The translations under genes were made by a program, and so were the position numbers. 64,000 bases of DNA from Actinomadura terrae (GTDB taxonomy: Bacteria; Actinomycetota; Actinomycetes; Streptosporangiales; Streptosporangiaceae): NCBI RefSeq assembly GCF_022751215.1, contig NZ_JAICDG010000007.1:377643-441642 (forward strand), given 5' to 3'. The notes beneath the pieces are model-generated. The model was not told the DNA's origin. It was given only the letters and a program-made list of their open reading frames with translations, and did not search any database. Shown in pieces: positions 49,176-58,245 of the stretch. The stretch's first letter is position 1. Each line of letters opens with the position of its first letter.

Positions 49176-49546
49176 GGGTCTTTCCTTCGTGGCTGCTGGA
49201 ATTCGGGCATGGGTCGGATACGTGGACGTCCGTGGTGGACGCACGGGACATCGCGCGGTAGGCGATGGGCTCCCCCGAGGTTCAGCAGCCGCGAGGTGGG
49301 ACGAACACTAGCCGCCGTCGGCCGCCCGTCCAACCGAATATGTCGGCGTCCACTCCCCGCCGCTCCACGGGGAACGCGCGCCCGGCCTAGTGCATATGCA
49401 CTAGGCCATGTGGACGCCTCGTCGCGACGCACCAGAGAAAAGACGGCGGCGGGAGACGATGCCGGGCATAGGCGCCGGAGGGAAATGTGGGTGGCGCGTG
49501 AATCTCGCGTATTTCCCTTGCCAACGGCGTCTGGAGTGATCGACAG
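49176..49546. other. 371-base gap between rtcB and MMPL gene
   Basis: It holds the divergent promoters of rtcB and the MMPL operon and a perfect 24-bp palindrome. No protein gene is visible. Confidence 0.6.
49384..49407. promoter_or_regulatory. Perfect 24-bp palindrome (operator-like)
   Basis: Each 12-base arm reads GGCCTAGTGCAT and its complement, with no spacer, centred on TGCATATGCA. It lies 140 bases upstream of the MMPL start and about 210 upstream of rtcB. With no loop it is a poor terminator but an excellent dimer-binding site; no cognate regulator is obvious. Confidence 0.65.
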
Positions 49547-51766
49547 GTGGCGACATATCTCTATCGGATCGGGCGGTGGGCCTTCCGGCGGCGCCGCCTC
49601 GTGGGCGCGCTGTGGCTGGCCGCCCTGGTGCTGGCCGTGGTCGCGGCCGCCACGGCGCCGTCCGGCGAGGACGAGGACCTCGCCATGCCCGGCACCGAGT
49701 CGCAGCAGGCGTTCGACCTGCTGGACGAGCGGTTCCCCCAGAGCAACTCCCAGGGCGCCGAGGCCCGCCTGGTCTTCCAGGCGCCGGACGGGCAGCGGGT
49801 GACGTCCACGCGGAGCAAGGCGGCCGTCGCCGCCGCGCTCGGCTCGCTGAAGGGGGGCGACCAGGTCGCCGCGACCACCGACCCCTACCGGACCGGCGCC
49901 GTCAGCAAGGACGGCACGATCGCCTTCTCCACGATCACCTACACGGCGGACGCCGTCGACCTCGCCGAGCCGACGAAGAGCGCCCTCGAAGCCGCCGCGG
50001 GCAAGGCCCGCGACGCGGGACTGACCGTGGAGATCGGCGGCTCGGCCCTGGACGCCGAGGAGGCGCCCGGCGGCACCACGGAGATCATCGGCGTGGCGGT
50101 GGCGGCGGTGGTGCTGATCCTCGCCCTCGGGTCGCTGGTCGCGGCCGGGCTGTCGCTGCTGACCGCGTTCTGGGGCGTGGCCATCAGCTTCGGCCTGGTC
50201 AGCGCACTGGCCGTGCCGCTCGGCCTGACCTCCACCGCCGCCATCCTGGCGCTGATGCTGGGGCTCGCGGTCGGCATCGACTACGCGCTGTTCATCACCT
50301 CCCGCTACCGCGACGAGCGCGCCCGGGGCGGCGAGCCGGAGGAGGCCGCGGGACGGGCCGTCGGGACCGCCGGATCCGCCGTCGTCTTCGCGGGCGCGAC
50401 CGTCTTCATCGCGCTCGTCGGGCTCGGGGTCGTCGGAATCCCCGAGCTGACCAAGATGGGCATGGCCGGCGCGGGCGCCGTGGCCCTCGCCGTGCTGGTC
50501 GCGCTCACCCTCGTTCCCGCGCTGTTCGGCTTCTTCGGGCGGCGGGTGCTGTCCCGGGCCGTCCGCAAGGCGCCCCCGCCAGACGGCGGGGCCCCCGTCG
50601 CGGACGGACGGCCCGGGCTCGGCACCCGCTGGGCGCGGTTCGTCCTGCGCCGGCCGGTGGCCGTGCTGCTGGCCGCCGGACTCGGGCTCGGCGCCGTCGC
50701 GCTCCCGGCGCTGAGCCTCGAACTCGGCCTGCCCGGGGACGAGTCCAAGTCGGTGGAGACCACCCAGCGCCGGGCCTACGACCTGCTGTCCGACGGCTTC
50801 GGCCCCGGCTTCAACGGCCCGCTCACCGTGGTCGTGGACCTGTCGGGGTCCGCGAACCGCCGGGCCGCCGCGGACCTGGTCGCCAGGACCGTCCGCGGGG
50901 TGGACGGCGTCGCCTCGGTCGGTGACCCGGTGCTCAGCCGGAACGGGGACACGGCCGTCCTCACCGCCGTCCCGACGACCGCGCCGAACAGCGGCGAGAC
51001 CAAGGACCTGGTGCACGCGATCCGGGACGCGGCCGGCGGCGTCGAGGCCGACACGGGCGCGGGCGTCCTGGTGACCGGCACCACCGCGTTGAACATCGAC
51101 ATCTCCGACGCCATGTCCGACGCCCTCGTCCCCTACCTGGCCGTGGTCATCGGCCTGGCGGTGCTCCTGCTGCTGGTGGTCTTCCGCTCGGTGCTGGTCC
51201 CGGTCAAGGCCGCGCTCGGCTTCCTGCTGTCGGTGGGCGCCGCCTTCGGCGTCGTCGTCGCCGTCTTCCAGTGGGGCTGGGCGGCGGACCTGATCGGCAT
51301 CGAGCAGACCGGCCCGGTCATGTCGCTGATGCCGATCCTCATCATCGGCATCGTGTTCGGCCTCGCCATGGACTACGAGGTCTTCCTCGTCAGCCGGATG
51401 CGGGAGGCCTACGTCCACGGCGCACCCCCCGGAGAGGCGATCGTGCACGGTTTCCGGCACAGCGGACGGGTGGTGGCCGCGGCGGCGATCATCATGATCA
51501 GCGTGTTCACCGGGTTCGTCGGGATGAGCAACCCGACGATCCAGACGATGGGCGTCGGCCTGGCCTCCGCCGTCGCCTTCGACGCCTTCGTGGTCCGGAT
51601 GGCGATCGCGCCCGCGGTCCTGGCGTTGCTCGGCGACCGGGCCTGGTGGCTGCCCCGTACGCTGAACCGTGTGCTCCCGAACGTGGACATCGAAGGCGAG
51701 GCGCTGAGCAGGCGCGCCCCGTCCTCCGCGCCGCTCCTGCCGCAGCTCCCCCACGGCGGGCGCTGA
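49547..51766 (+). CDS. MMPL-family RND transporter
   Basis: A 739-residue membrane protein: TM1 at the N-terminus (RLVGALWLAALVLAVVAAAT), a first periplasmic domain, six-helix bundles about residues 180-370 and 530-710, and a second periplasmic domain between. LALMLGLAVGIDYALFITSRYRDERARGGEPEEA and LMPILIIGIVFGLAMDYEVFLVSRMREAYVHG are the paired MMPL signatures. Such pumps export lipids or drugs using the proton gradient. GTG start. It is followed after seven bases by a two-component system in the same operon. Confidence 0.9.
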   Translation: MATYLYRIGRWAFRRRRLVGALWLAALVLAVVAAATAPSGEDEDLAMPGTESQQAFDLLDERFPQSNSQGAEARLVFQAPDGQRVTSTRSKAAVAAALGSLKGGDQVAATTDPYRTGAVSKDGTIAFSTITYTADAVDLAEPTKSALEAAAGKARDAGLTVEIGGSALDAEEAPGGTTEIIGVAVAAVVLILALGSLVAAGLSLLTAFWGVAISFGLVSALAVPLGLTSTAAILALMLGLAVGIDYALFITSRYRDERARGGEPEEAAGRAVGTAGSAVVFAGATVFIALVGLGVVGIPELTKMGMAGAGAVALAVLVALTLVPALFGFFGRRVLSRAVRKAPPPDGGAPVADGRPGLGTRWARFVLRRPVAVLLAAGLGLGAVALPALSLELGLPGDESKSVETTQRRAYDLLSDGFGPGFNGPLTVVVDLSGSANRRAAADLVARTVRGVDGVASVGDPVLSRNGDTAVLTAVPTTAPNSGETKDLVHAIRDAAGGVEADTGAGVLVTGTTALNIDISDAMSDALVPYLAVVIGLAVLLLLVVFRSVLVPVKAALGFLLSVGAAFGVVVAVFQWGWAADLIGIEQTGPVMSLMPILIIGIVFGLAMDYEVFLVSRMREAYVHGAPPGEAIVHGFRHSGRVVAAAAIIMISVFTGFVGMSNPTIQTMGVGLASAVAFDAFVVRMAIAPAVLALLGDRAWWLPRTLNRVLPNVDIEGEALSRRAPSSAPLLPQLPHGGR

Positions 51767-51773
51767 GCCGGCC

Positions 51774-52958
51774 ATGACGAACGGAGGCGCGCGATCATGG
51801 TGGCGCGAGGCGGCGGTCACGGCGGCGGCGTTCGCGTGCTGCCTGCTCGGCGGTGTGCTGCGGGCCGGTGACACGGTGGGACCGCCGCCCGGCGCCGCCT
51901 ACGTGATCGCCGTGGTGTCCTGCGCCGTCCTGCCACTGCGGCACCGGGCACCCGTGGCCGCCGTCGCGGGCACGACCCTGTGCGGCGTGCTGGCGCAGCC
52001 CCTGGACCTCCTGCTGACCCCGCTCACCGTCGCCCCCGTCGTGATCACCGCGTACTCGCTCGCCGTGCGCACCGAATGGCGCGCGGCGGGCGCGGTGACG
52101 CTCACCTCCGCCGCGCTGCTGGTCGCCTCGGTCCTCCTGTTCGAGGACCTCTCCTGGAAGGACGCGAGCAGGATGGCGGCGGTGGCGGCGTCCCCGCTGG
52201 TGGCGGGCGTCCTCGGTTACTCGACGCGGAACCGGCGGGCCTACCTGGCGGCCATGGAGGAGCGGGCCAGGCGGGCCGAGGAGAGCCGGGACAGCGAGGC
52301 GCGCCGGAGGGTCGCCGAGGAGCGGGTCCGCATCGCCCGGGAGCTGCACGACCTGGTCGCCCACCAGATCACCCTGGCCAACGCGCAGGCCACCGTCGCC
52401 TCCCACCTCTTCGACGTCCGCCCCGAACAGACCCGGGAGAGCCTGCGAGAACTCGTCGGCACCACCAGGGACGCGCTCGACGACCTGCGGGCCACGGTCG
52501 GCCTGCTGCGCCAGACCGGGGACGCGGTGGCGCCTTCCGAACCGGCGCCCGGACTGTCCCGGCTCCCCACCCTCCTCGACTCCTTCCGCCGCGCGGGCCT
52601 GGAGGTGTCGGTGCACCAGGAGGGCCCGGCCAGGCCGCTGCCGCCGGGGGTGGACCTCACCGCGTACCGCATCGTCCAGGAGGCCCTGACCAACGTGACC
52701 AAGCACGCCGGCACCGGGAGCGCCCGGGTGCGCCTCGCCTGGAGGAACGACCGCCTCACCATCACCGTCGCCGACGACGGCACGGCGCCCGCGGCACCGG
52801 ACCGGCCGTCCGGCTACGGTCTGATCGGGTTGCGCGAACGCGCCACCGCGGTCGGCGGGCACCTCTCCGCGGGCCGGCGTCCGGAGGGCGGCTTCCTCGT
52901 CTCCACCGAACTGCCCCTCCCGCCCGCCCGTGACACGACCACGGGGGACGCGCCATGA
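51774..52958 (+). CDS. NarL-type sensor histidine kinase
   Basis: A 394-residue kinase: a membrane part with about four helices (1-150), a coiled linker, HisKA_3 with H192 in RVRIARELHDLVAHQITL, and HATPase_c (TNVTKHAGTGSARV, YGLIGLRERATAVGG). This is the actinomycete type that senses membrane or cell-wall state and phosphorylates a LuxR-type partner. It is co-transcribed with the MMPL pump and overlaps the response regulator by four bases (ATGA). Confidence 0.9.
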   Translation: MTNGGARSWWREAAVTAAAFACCLLGGVLRAGDTVGPPPGAAYVIAVVSCAVLPLRHRAPVAAVAGTTLCGVLAQPLDLLLTPLTVAPVVITAYSLAVRTEWRAAGAVTLTSAALLVASVLLFEDLSWKDASRMAAVAASPLVAGVLGYSTRNRRAYLAAMEERARRAEESRDSEARRRVAEERVRIARELHDLVAHQITLANAQATVASHLFDVRPEQTRESLRELVGTTRDALDDLRATVGLLRQTGDAVAPSEPAPGLSRLPTLLDSFRRAGLEVSVHQEGPARPLPPGVDLTAYRIVQEALTNVTKHAGTGSARVRLAWRNDRLTITVADDGTAPAAPDRPSGYGLIGLRERATAVGGHLSAGRRPEGGFLVSTELPLPPARDTTTGDAP

Positions 52959-53650
52959 CTCTCCGGGTTCTGCTCGCCGACGACCAGGCCCTGCTGCGCG
53001 GCGCGTTCCGGATCCTGCTCGACAGCGCCGACGACATCACCGTGGTCGGCGAGGCCGCCGACGGCGCCGAGGCGGTGCGGCTGACCCGGGAACTGCGTCC
53101 GGACGTGGTGGTCATGGATATCCGCATGCCCGAGGTGGACGGCCTCACCGCCACGTCGGAGATCTGCGCGGACCCGGACCTGCGCGGCAGCCGCATCCTG
53201 ATCCTCACCACCTACGAGACCGACGAGTACGTCGCCCAGGCGCTGCGCGCGGGGGCCGGCGGCTTCATCGGCAAGGGCATGGGGGCCGGGGACCTGCTGG
53301 ACGCCGTGCGGACGATCGCCGCCGGCGACACCCTCCTCTCCCCCGCCGCGACCCGCTCCCTGGTCGCCCGCTTCCTCGCCACCCCGGACGGCCTCCCCGC
53401 GCACCACCCGGAACAACTCGCCGTCCTCACCCCGCGCGAGCGCGAGATGGTGGCCCTGGTCGCGACCGGCCTGTCCAACCAGGAGATCGCCGAGCGGATG
53501 TTCCTCAGCCCGTTCACCGTCCGCGCCCACGTGCAACGCGCCATGACGAAGCTGGACGCCCGCGACCGGGCGCAACTCGTCGTCATCGCCTACCAGACGG
53601 GCCTCGCCCGGCCGATCGACCGCCGGTCGCCGGACGACCCGGTCGGCTAG
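52955..53650 (+). CDS. NarL/LuxR-family response regulator
   Basis: A 231-residue regulator: receiver domain with D55 in VVVMDIRMPEVDG, T and K at ILTTYE and FIGKGM, and a C-terminal LuxR HTH (LTPREREMVALVATGLSNQEIAERMFLSPFTVRAHVQRAMTKL). It probably controls the MMPL operon or cell-envelope genes. Encoded directly after its kinase. Confidence 0.9.
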   Translation: MTLRVLLADDQALLRGAFRILLDSADDITVVGEAADGAEAVRLTRELRPDVVVMDIRMPEVDGLTATSEICADPDLRGSRILILTTYETDEYVAQALRAGAGGFIGKGMGAGDLLDAVRTIAAGDTLLSPAATRSLVARFLATPDGLPAHHPEQLAVLTPREREMVALVATGLSNQEIAERMFLSPFTVRAHVQRAMTKLDARDRAQLVVIAYQTGLARPIDRRSPDDPVG

Positions 53651-53660
53651 GTCGCCCCGC

Positions 53661-54638
53661 ATGGTCGGATACTTCCCCGTGAACCTTCCATCGCCGATCT
53701 TCGTAGCCGGCACCGGCCGGTCGGGAACATCGCAGCTCGCCGACATCCTCGGCGAGCATCCCGAGATACACAGGATTCCGATCGAGACCAGGTTCCTGGT
53801 CGACCCGGGCGGCTTCAGGGACCTGGCGGACGCGCTCACGGTCCGGTACGACCCCTACGTCGGGGACGACGCCCTCCGCAGGCTCAGCGACTTGCTCACC
53901 GTGCGGCTTGTGGGCCGCAAGGACATCGATCGCGGTCACACCGTCCCCGAGGCCATCGGCGAGCGGCACTACTGGAACGCGGTGGGACGCCTGTGGTCGG
54001 AGCTCGTCGCGACCACGTTCGACGAGTCCGTGCCGGCGGCAGGGTCCGGCCATACCGACTGGGCCGCCGGGCCGTTCGAGCGCCAGAGCCGCCGCCGGGC
54101 GATCCCGAGGTACTTCGGCGATCGGAGCGAACTGCTCAAAACCCTTCGTCGCTCAGTAGACGAAATGTTCGGCGGGGCCGCGGCCGACGCCGGAAAACCG
54201 GCATGGTGCGAGAAGACACCGTTCAACCTCTTGTGCATGGAATTCCTTTGGGAACTCGTCCCCGAGGCGACCATCGTCCACATCAAGCGCCACCCCGTCG
54301 CAGTGGTCGCCTCGCACGTCGACCAACCGTGGGCGCCGTCAACGGTCGAGGGTGTGCTCGCCTGGCTCAAGCCGATCTACGACCGCTGGCTCACCTGGAA
54401 GGCGACCGCCGATCTCGGCAGCAGGCGATACGGCGAGGTCAAGGCGGAGGACCTCGCCGCCGACTGGCCCACCCGGCGAGAAGCGCTTTTCGAGAGCGTC
54501 GGCGTTGACGACTTCGCGACCACGTCGACATTCCACCTCCGCGGCCTCACCCACCGCGACGGCCAGTTCGACAGCACCACGCGCACTCTGATCGAACGAA
54601 CACTCGCAGATGTCATCCCCGCCATGGGATACACCTAG
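53661..54638 (+). CDS. Sulfotransferase-family protein
   Basis: A 325-residue protein with the PAPS 5'-phosphosulfate-binding loop FVAGTGRSGTSQLADIL (about residues 14-30) and the 3'-phosphate-binding region IVHIKRHPVAVVASHVDQPW (about 205-225). It transfers sulfate from PAPS to a hydroxyl or amine. The acceptor is unknown; local codon use in 54200-54330 is slightly less GC-rich, hinting at a separate origin. The next gene, a 2OG oxygenase, could act on the same product (inference). Confidence 0.8.
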   Translation: MVGYFPVNLPSPIFVAGTGRSGTSQLADILGEHPEIHRIPIETRFLVDPGGFRDLADALTVRYDPYVGDDALRRLSDLLTVRLVGRKDIDRGHTVPEAIGERHYWNAVGRLWSELVATTFDESVPAAGSGHTDWAAGPFERQSRRRAIPRYFGDRSELLKTLRRSVDEMFGGAAADAGKPAWCEKTPFNLLCMEFLWELVPEATIVHIKRHPVAVVASHVDQPWAPSTVEGVLAWLKPIYDRWLTWKATADLGSRRYGEVKAEDLAADWPTRREALFESVGVDDFATTSTFHLRGLTHRDGQFDSTTRTLIERTLADVIPAMGYT

Positions 54639-54947
54639 GCGCACCCCGAACCGTGTGACGGGCGCCTTTCAGGCGGCCTTGCCCTTCCGCTGAAAGAGTG
54701 TGAGGAGAACTCCGCCGAAGGACCATTTGTGAGCCGCGTGGAAACGCGGGCCCCTTTGCAGCGCCGCTCGGTTGCGCAGGGAGACAGGCGTCTCCAGCTT
54801 GCCAGTCGGCGAAGCCGCCCAGCGCGGCGGCCCCTACGATTCCGGAACCTTGATCGGCGGTTGAGGGTTCTCGGCCGGTTCGGGCCTGCCACCGGGACGG
54901 TGTCCGGCAGAAGTCTCCGAGATCGGTTCAACGTGACACTGGAAGTC
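54639..54947. other. 309-base gap before the 2OG oxygenase gene
   Basis: No gene is visible. Short repeats such as GGAGAC-AG-GCGTCTCC (about 54779-54794) are present. It probably contains the promoter of the oxygenase gene; nothing more can be supported. Confidence 0.4.
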
Positions 54948-55994
54948 ATGGCTCCAGAAGACAGCTTCAACCGAGACGCGACGAAGGCGCCCATGAACCC
55001 GAACTCGGTCACCATGGTCGACGGATATGTGCCGGTCATCGACATCTCCGCGCGGCGCACCGGCTCCGGCCGCGCCGCACTGGCCCAGGCGATCGGCAAG
55101 GCCTGCCGGACCTCGGGTTTCTTCGTCATCGTCGGCCACGGAATCCCGTCCGAGCTCATCGACCGGATGCACACGGCGACCACGGCGTTCTTCGAACTGC
55201 CCGACGCCGAGAAGGACCGGATCGCGCACCGCCCCGGATTCTCCGGATTCCGCAGGTCCGGCGGCACCACCGCCCAGAGCCTCGACCGCAGGACGCCGCC
55301 CGACCTGTGCGAGACCTTCGGCGTCCACGTCACGGGAGAAATGGGCGACCGGGAACGCGAGGCGCTCGGCGACTACTGGGCGACCTGGAAACTGGCCAAC
55401 CTGTGGCCGAGCGACCCGGCCGAGTTCAAGGACACCTGGCAGGAGTACCTGACCGCGATCCACGCGCTGGCGGCCGACCTGCTGCGGCTGTGCGCCCTGG
55501 CCCTCGGGCTCGACGAGGGCCATTTCGACGACAAGTTCGACCGGCACGTCTCGTCGCTGGTCGCCAACTTCTACTACCCCCAGGTGGACGAGCCGCTGCC
55601 GGACCAGCTCCGCAGGGGCGCCCACACCGACTTCGGCGGCCTGACCGTCCTCTACCAGCAGGACGACAAGGGCGGCCTCCAGGTCCTCCAGGGCGAGGAC
55701 GCCTGGCGCGACGTCCGCGCCATCCCCGGCAGCTTCGTGATCAACATCGGCGACCTCATGGCCCTGTGGACCGGCGGCCGGTGGGTCTCGACCATGCACC
55801 GGGTCGTCAACCCCGAACGCGCGGACACCTCCTCCCGCCTGTCCATCCCGTTCTTCTTCCAGCCCAACCACGACGCCGTGATCGAGCCGCTACCGCCCCT
55901 CACCCCGGCTGCCGACAAGCAAGGGCCCCAGGCCGTCATCGCCGGTGAATGGATGGCCATGAAGACCCAGAAGTTGTTCGCCCCCGCCCAGTAG
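54948..55994 (+). CDS. 2OG-Fe(II) oxygenase, isopenicillin N synthase-like
   Basis: A 348-residue non-heme iron oxygenase: N-terminal DIOX_N (VPVIDISARRTGSGRAALAQAIGKACRTSGFFVIVGHGIP) and the 2OG-Fe(II) core with H226-x-D228 in AHTDFGGLTVLYQ, H284 in STMHRVVNP and R297-x-S299 binding 2-oxoglutarate. It hydroxylates, cyclises or desaturates a small molecule. Start at 54948 (MAPEDSFNRDA) follows GGAAG; MNPNSVTMV at 54993 is an alternative. No biosynthetic cluster surrounds it apart from the sulfotransferase. Confidence 0.88.
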   Translation: MAPEDSFNRDATKAPMNPNSVTMVDGYVPVIDISARRTGSGRAALAQAIGKACRTSGFFVIVGHGIPSELIDRMHTATTAFFELPDAEKDRIAHRPGFSGFRRSGGTTAQSLDRRTPPDLCETFGVHVTGEMGDREREALGDYWATWKLANLWPSDPAEFKDTWQEYLTAIHALAADLLRLCALALGLDEGHFDDKFDRHVSSLVANFYYPQVDEPLPDQLRRGAHTDFGGLTVLYQQDDKGGLQVLQGEDAWRDVRAIPGSFVINIGDLMALWTGGRWVSTMHRVVNPERADTSSRLSIPFFFQPNHDAVIEPLPPLTPAADKQGPQAVIAGEWMAMKTQKLFAPAQ

Positions 55995-56050
55995 ACCGCG
56001 GGGCCCTCGGAGCCGTCCTTGCCCAGGCCGGGGACGGCTCCGGGGGCCGG

Positions 56051-57046
56051 CTACGAGCCCGCCGTCCGATCCGGGCCGAAGCGGCGCTGGTACGCCGACG
56101 GGGTGACGCCGGTCTCGCGACGCATCAGCGTCCGCAGATTGGCGGCGGTACCGAGCCCGCTGCGCCGCGCGACCACCTCGAAGCGGGACTCGCCCCGCTC
56201 GATCAACCGGCAGGCCAGGGCGAGCCGTTCGCCGGTGAGCCATCTCAGCGGCGTCGTGCCCAGCTGCGCCTGGAAGCGGCGGTGCAGGGTCGCCGGGCTG
56301 ACCGCCGCGCGCGCCGCCAGGGCGGCCACCGTGAGCGGCGCGTCCAGCCGTTCGTTGGCCCAGTCCAGGACGGGTGCCAGGGACTCGTCCGGGAGGTTGG
56401 GCATGGGACGCTCCACGAACTGGCGCTGCCCGCCGTCCCGGTGCGCCGCGAACACCAGCCGCCGGCTCACCGAGTTGGCGACCTCCGCGCCGTAGTCGCG
56501 GCGGACCACGTGCAGCCCGAGGTCGAGGGCGGCCGCGCTCCCCGCGGCGGTGAGGATGTCACCGTCGTCCACGAACAGCACGTCCGATTCGAGCCGCACG
56601 GAGGGGAAGCGGGCCCGGAAGGAGTCCGCCCACTGCCAGTGCGCCGTGGCCCTGCGCCCGTCGAGGACTCCCGCTTCGGCCATGGTGAAGGCGCCGCTAC
56701 AGAAACCGATCAGGCGCGCACCGCGCGCGTGCGCCCGCCGGATGGCGTCGAGCACGTCCGGGCGGCGCGGGACCTCCACGTCGGGGCGGTTGGGGACGAT
56801 CAGGGTGTCCGCCGCGTCGGCCTCCTCCAGCTCGGCGACCCCGGTGAGGGTGAAGAACCCGTCCCGCATGACGGTGCTCGGCTCGGCGGCGCAGAGCCTG
56901 AAGTCGTAGAGGTCACGGCCGAGCTCGGGCCTGCGCAGCCCGAAGACCTCGGTCGCGCAGCCGAGTTCGAAGGGGTTGGAGTTCTCGTCGACGATCACGA
57001 CGACCCGGTGCGACCCCGCCTGCGAGGATTCTTTCGCCATATGCAA
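56051..57046 (-). CDS. GlxA-type AraC-family regulator (DJ-1/PfpI domain)
   Basis: A 331-residue regulator: a DJ-1/PfpI-like N-terminal domain (VVVIVDENSNPFELGCATEVFGL, ARLIGFCSGAFTMAEAG with the conserved Cys) and a C-terminal AraC HTH pair (LTVAALAARAAVSPATLHRRFQAQLGTTPLRWL, SRFEVVARRSGLGTAANLRTLMRRETGVTPSAYQRRF). Relatives regulate nitrogen or catabolic genes and resemble FtrA. It is divergent from a cupin gene, the likely target, 45 bases apart. Confidence 0.88.
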   Translation of the reverse strand: MHMAKESSQAGSHRVVVIVDENSNPFELGCATEVFGLRRPELGRDLYDFRLCAAEPSTVMRDGFFTLTGVAELEEADAADTLIVPNRPDVEVPRRPDVLDAIRRAHARGARLIGFCSGAFTMAEAGVLDGRRATAHWQWADSFRARFPSVRLESDVLFVDDGDILTAAGSAAALDLGLHVVRRDYGAEVANSVSRRLVFAAHRDGGQRQFVERPMPNLPDESLAPVLDWANERLDAPLTVAALAARAAVSPATLHRRFQAQLGTTPLRWLTGERLALACRLIERGESRFEVVARRSGLGTAANLRTLMRRETGVTPSAYQRRFGPDRTAGS

Positions 57047-57091
57047 TTCCTAGCACTCACGCGGCGCGTTCGAACCCCCGAGGATGGGCCC

Positions 57092-57487
57092 ATGAGCAAC
57101 GAACCCGTCCTTCTCGGCAAGGCTCTGGCCTCCTTCGACGCCGTGTGGAGCCCGCGCATCGTCACCCGCGTCAACGACTACGACGTCCGCGTCGCCAAGG
57201 TCGAAGGCGAGCACATCTGGCACGTCCACGACGACACCGACGAGTTCTTCCTCGTGCTCGACGGAGAGCTGCACATCTCCCTGCGCGAGCCCACAGGAGA
57301 GCGCACGGTGCTGCTCCCCCAGGGCGCGGTCTTCACCGTTCCCGCAGGCACAGAGCACAGGCCCTACGCACCGTCCGGTGCCTCCATCCTCCTGTTCGAG
57401 CCCACCGGGACGTCGACGGTGGGCGACCGCCACGACGAGATTCCGGACCACGTGGACGCGACGATCGGCCACGCACTGGAGTCCTGA
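57092..57487 (+). CDS. Cupin-domain protein
   Basis: A 131-residue single cupin: GEHIWHVHDDTDEFFLVLDGEL carries the H-x-H...E metal motif and AVFTVPAGTEHRPYAP the second His. Such proteins are small metal-dependent enzymes (isomerase, dioxygenase or epimerase) or sugar-binding proteins. ATG at 57092; GAGGATGGG upstream. Control by the divergent GlxA-type regulator is likely. A strong bidirectional terminator follows. Confidence 0.87.
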   Translation: MSNEPVLLGKALASFDAVWSPRIVTRVNDYDVRVAKVEGEHIWHVHDDTDEFFLVLDGELHISLREPTGERTVLLPQGAVFTVPAGTEHRPYAPSGASILLFEPTGTSTVGDRHDEIPDHVDATIGHALES

Positions 57488-57513
57488 GCCACAGGGCCTG
57501 GTGTCGGACGGCT

Positions 57514-57541
57514 CCCCGGGGAGGGCTCCCCCTCCCCGGGG
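57514..57541. terminator. 12-bp hairpin between convergent cupin and TetR genes
   Basis: CCCCGGGGAGGG (57514-57525), loop CTCC, and its perfect complement (57530-57541), located between the two stop codons (57487 and 57574). Can serve both directions. Confidence 0.75.
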
Positions 57542-57573
57542 TTGAGGACGCGGCGGGGCGCCCCGGACGGCCG

Positions 57574-58143
57574 TCAGCCGTCCTCGTCGTGGAGGTCCAT
57601 CAACACGATGTCGGCGGCGCGGGCGCGGACGTCGGCGCGGGTGCGGCCCGGATGGTCCGCGGCGAGGAAATGGCTGCCTATGGCCAGGCAGAAGGCCAGC
57701 AGGCTCCGCGCCTCGACCTCCTCGGGATCCGAGCAGAACGTGCCGATCATCTCGCGCGCCAGGGCGATGCGCTGGTTGTCGACGCGGCGCAGGCGCTCGG
57801 AGACCGCCTCGTCGCGCCGTGCCCAGTCCCGGACGGCCAGGTCGATCGGCAGCAGGCGTTCCCCCGACAGCGTCAACCGGCCGGCAAGCCGGATCTTGGT
57901 CCGGGCGTCGCCGCCCTCGCGAGCGACGCGAGCCAGGACGTCGTCGATGCTCTCGCGCTCCCAGACGTCCAGCATCGCCTCCAGGAGCGCGTTCCGGTCG
58001 GCGAAGTACCCGTAGAACCCGCCCTTCGTCACGCCGAGCCTCTTGGCGAGCGCCTCAATGCGCACGGCGTCGGGCCCGCCGGCGGAAAGTGCCCGCAACC
58101 CTTCCTCGATCCATGCGGACCGCGGCGTTCGAACGGCTCCCAC
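57574..58143 (-). CDS. TetR-family transcriptional regulator
   Basis: A regulator of about 189 residues (VGAVRTPRSAWIEEGLRALSAGGPDAVRIEALAKRLGVTKGGFYGYFADRNALLEAML). The GTG at 58143 has GAGGTGGG upstream; the in-frame ATG at 58167 would place the first operator four bases from the start codon and lacks room for a ribosome-binding site. It is divergent from the DUF2867 gene, and two equal operators occupy the gap. Confidence 0.85.
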   Translation of the reverse strand: MGAVRTPRSAWIEEGLRALSAGGPDAVRIEALAKRLGVTKGGFYGYFADRNALLEAMLDVWERESIDDVLARVAREGGDARTKIRLAGRLTLSGERLLPIDLAVRDWARRDEAVSERLRRVDNQRIALAREMIGTFCSDPEEVEARSLLAFCLAIGSHFLAADHPGRTRADVRARAADIVLMDLHDEDG

Positions 58144-58171
58144 GGTGTGACCCACCTCATTCCCCAAGATC

Positions 58172-58187
58172 TATACGCACCCGTATA
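58172..58187. promoter_or_regulatory. TetR operator 1: TATACG-N4-CGTATA
   Basis: Perfect 6-4-6 inverted repeat just upstream of the TetR gene. An identical-arm copy lies 35 bases further on. Confidence 0.75.
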
Positions 58188-58206
58188 TATAGGCCTAGCC
58201 TCGATA

Positions 58207-58222
58207 TATACGCCAGCGTATA
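58207..58222. promoter_or_regulatory. TetR operator 2: TATACGC-N2-GCGTATA
   Basis: Perfect 7-2-7 inverted repeat, 24 bases before the DUF2867 ATG. Centre-to-centre distance to operator 1 is 35 bases, so two dimers could bind and cover both divergent promoters. Confidence 0.75.
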
Positions 58223-58245
58223 CGGATGGGGTCGAGGAGGAGATC

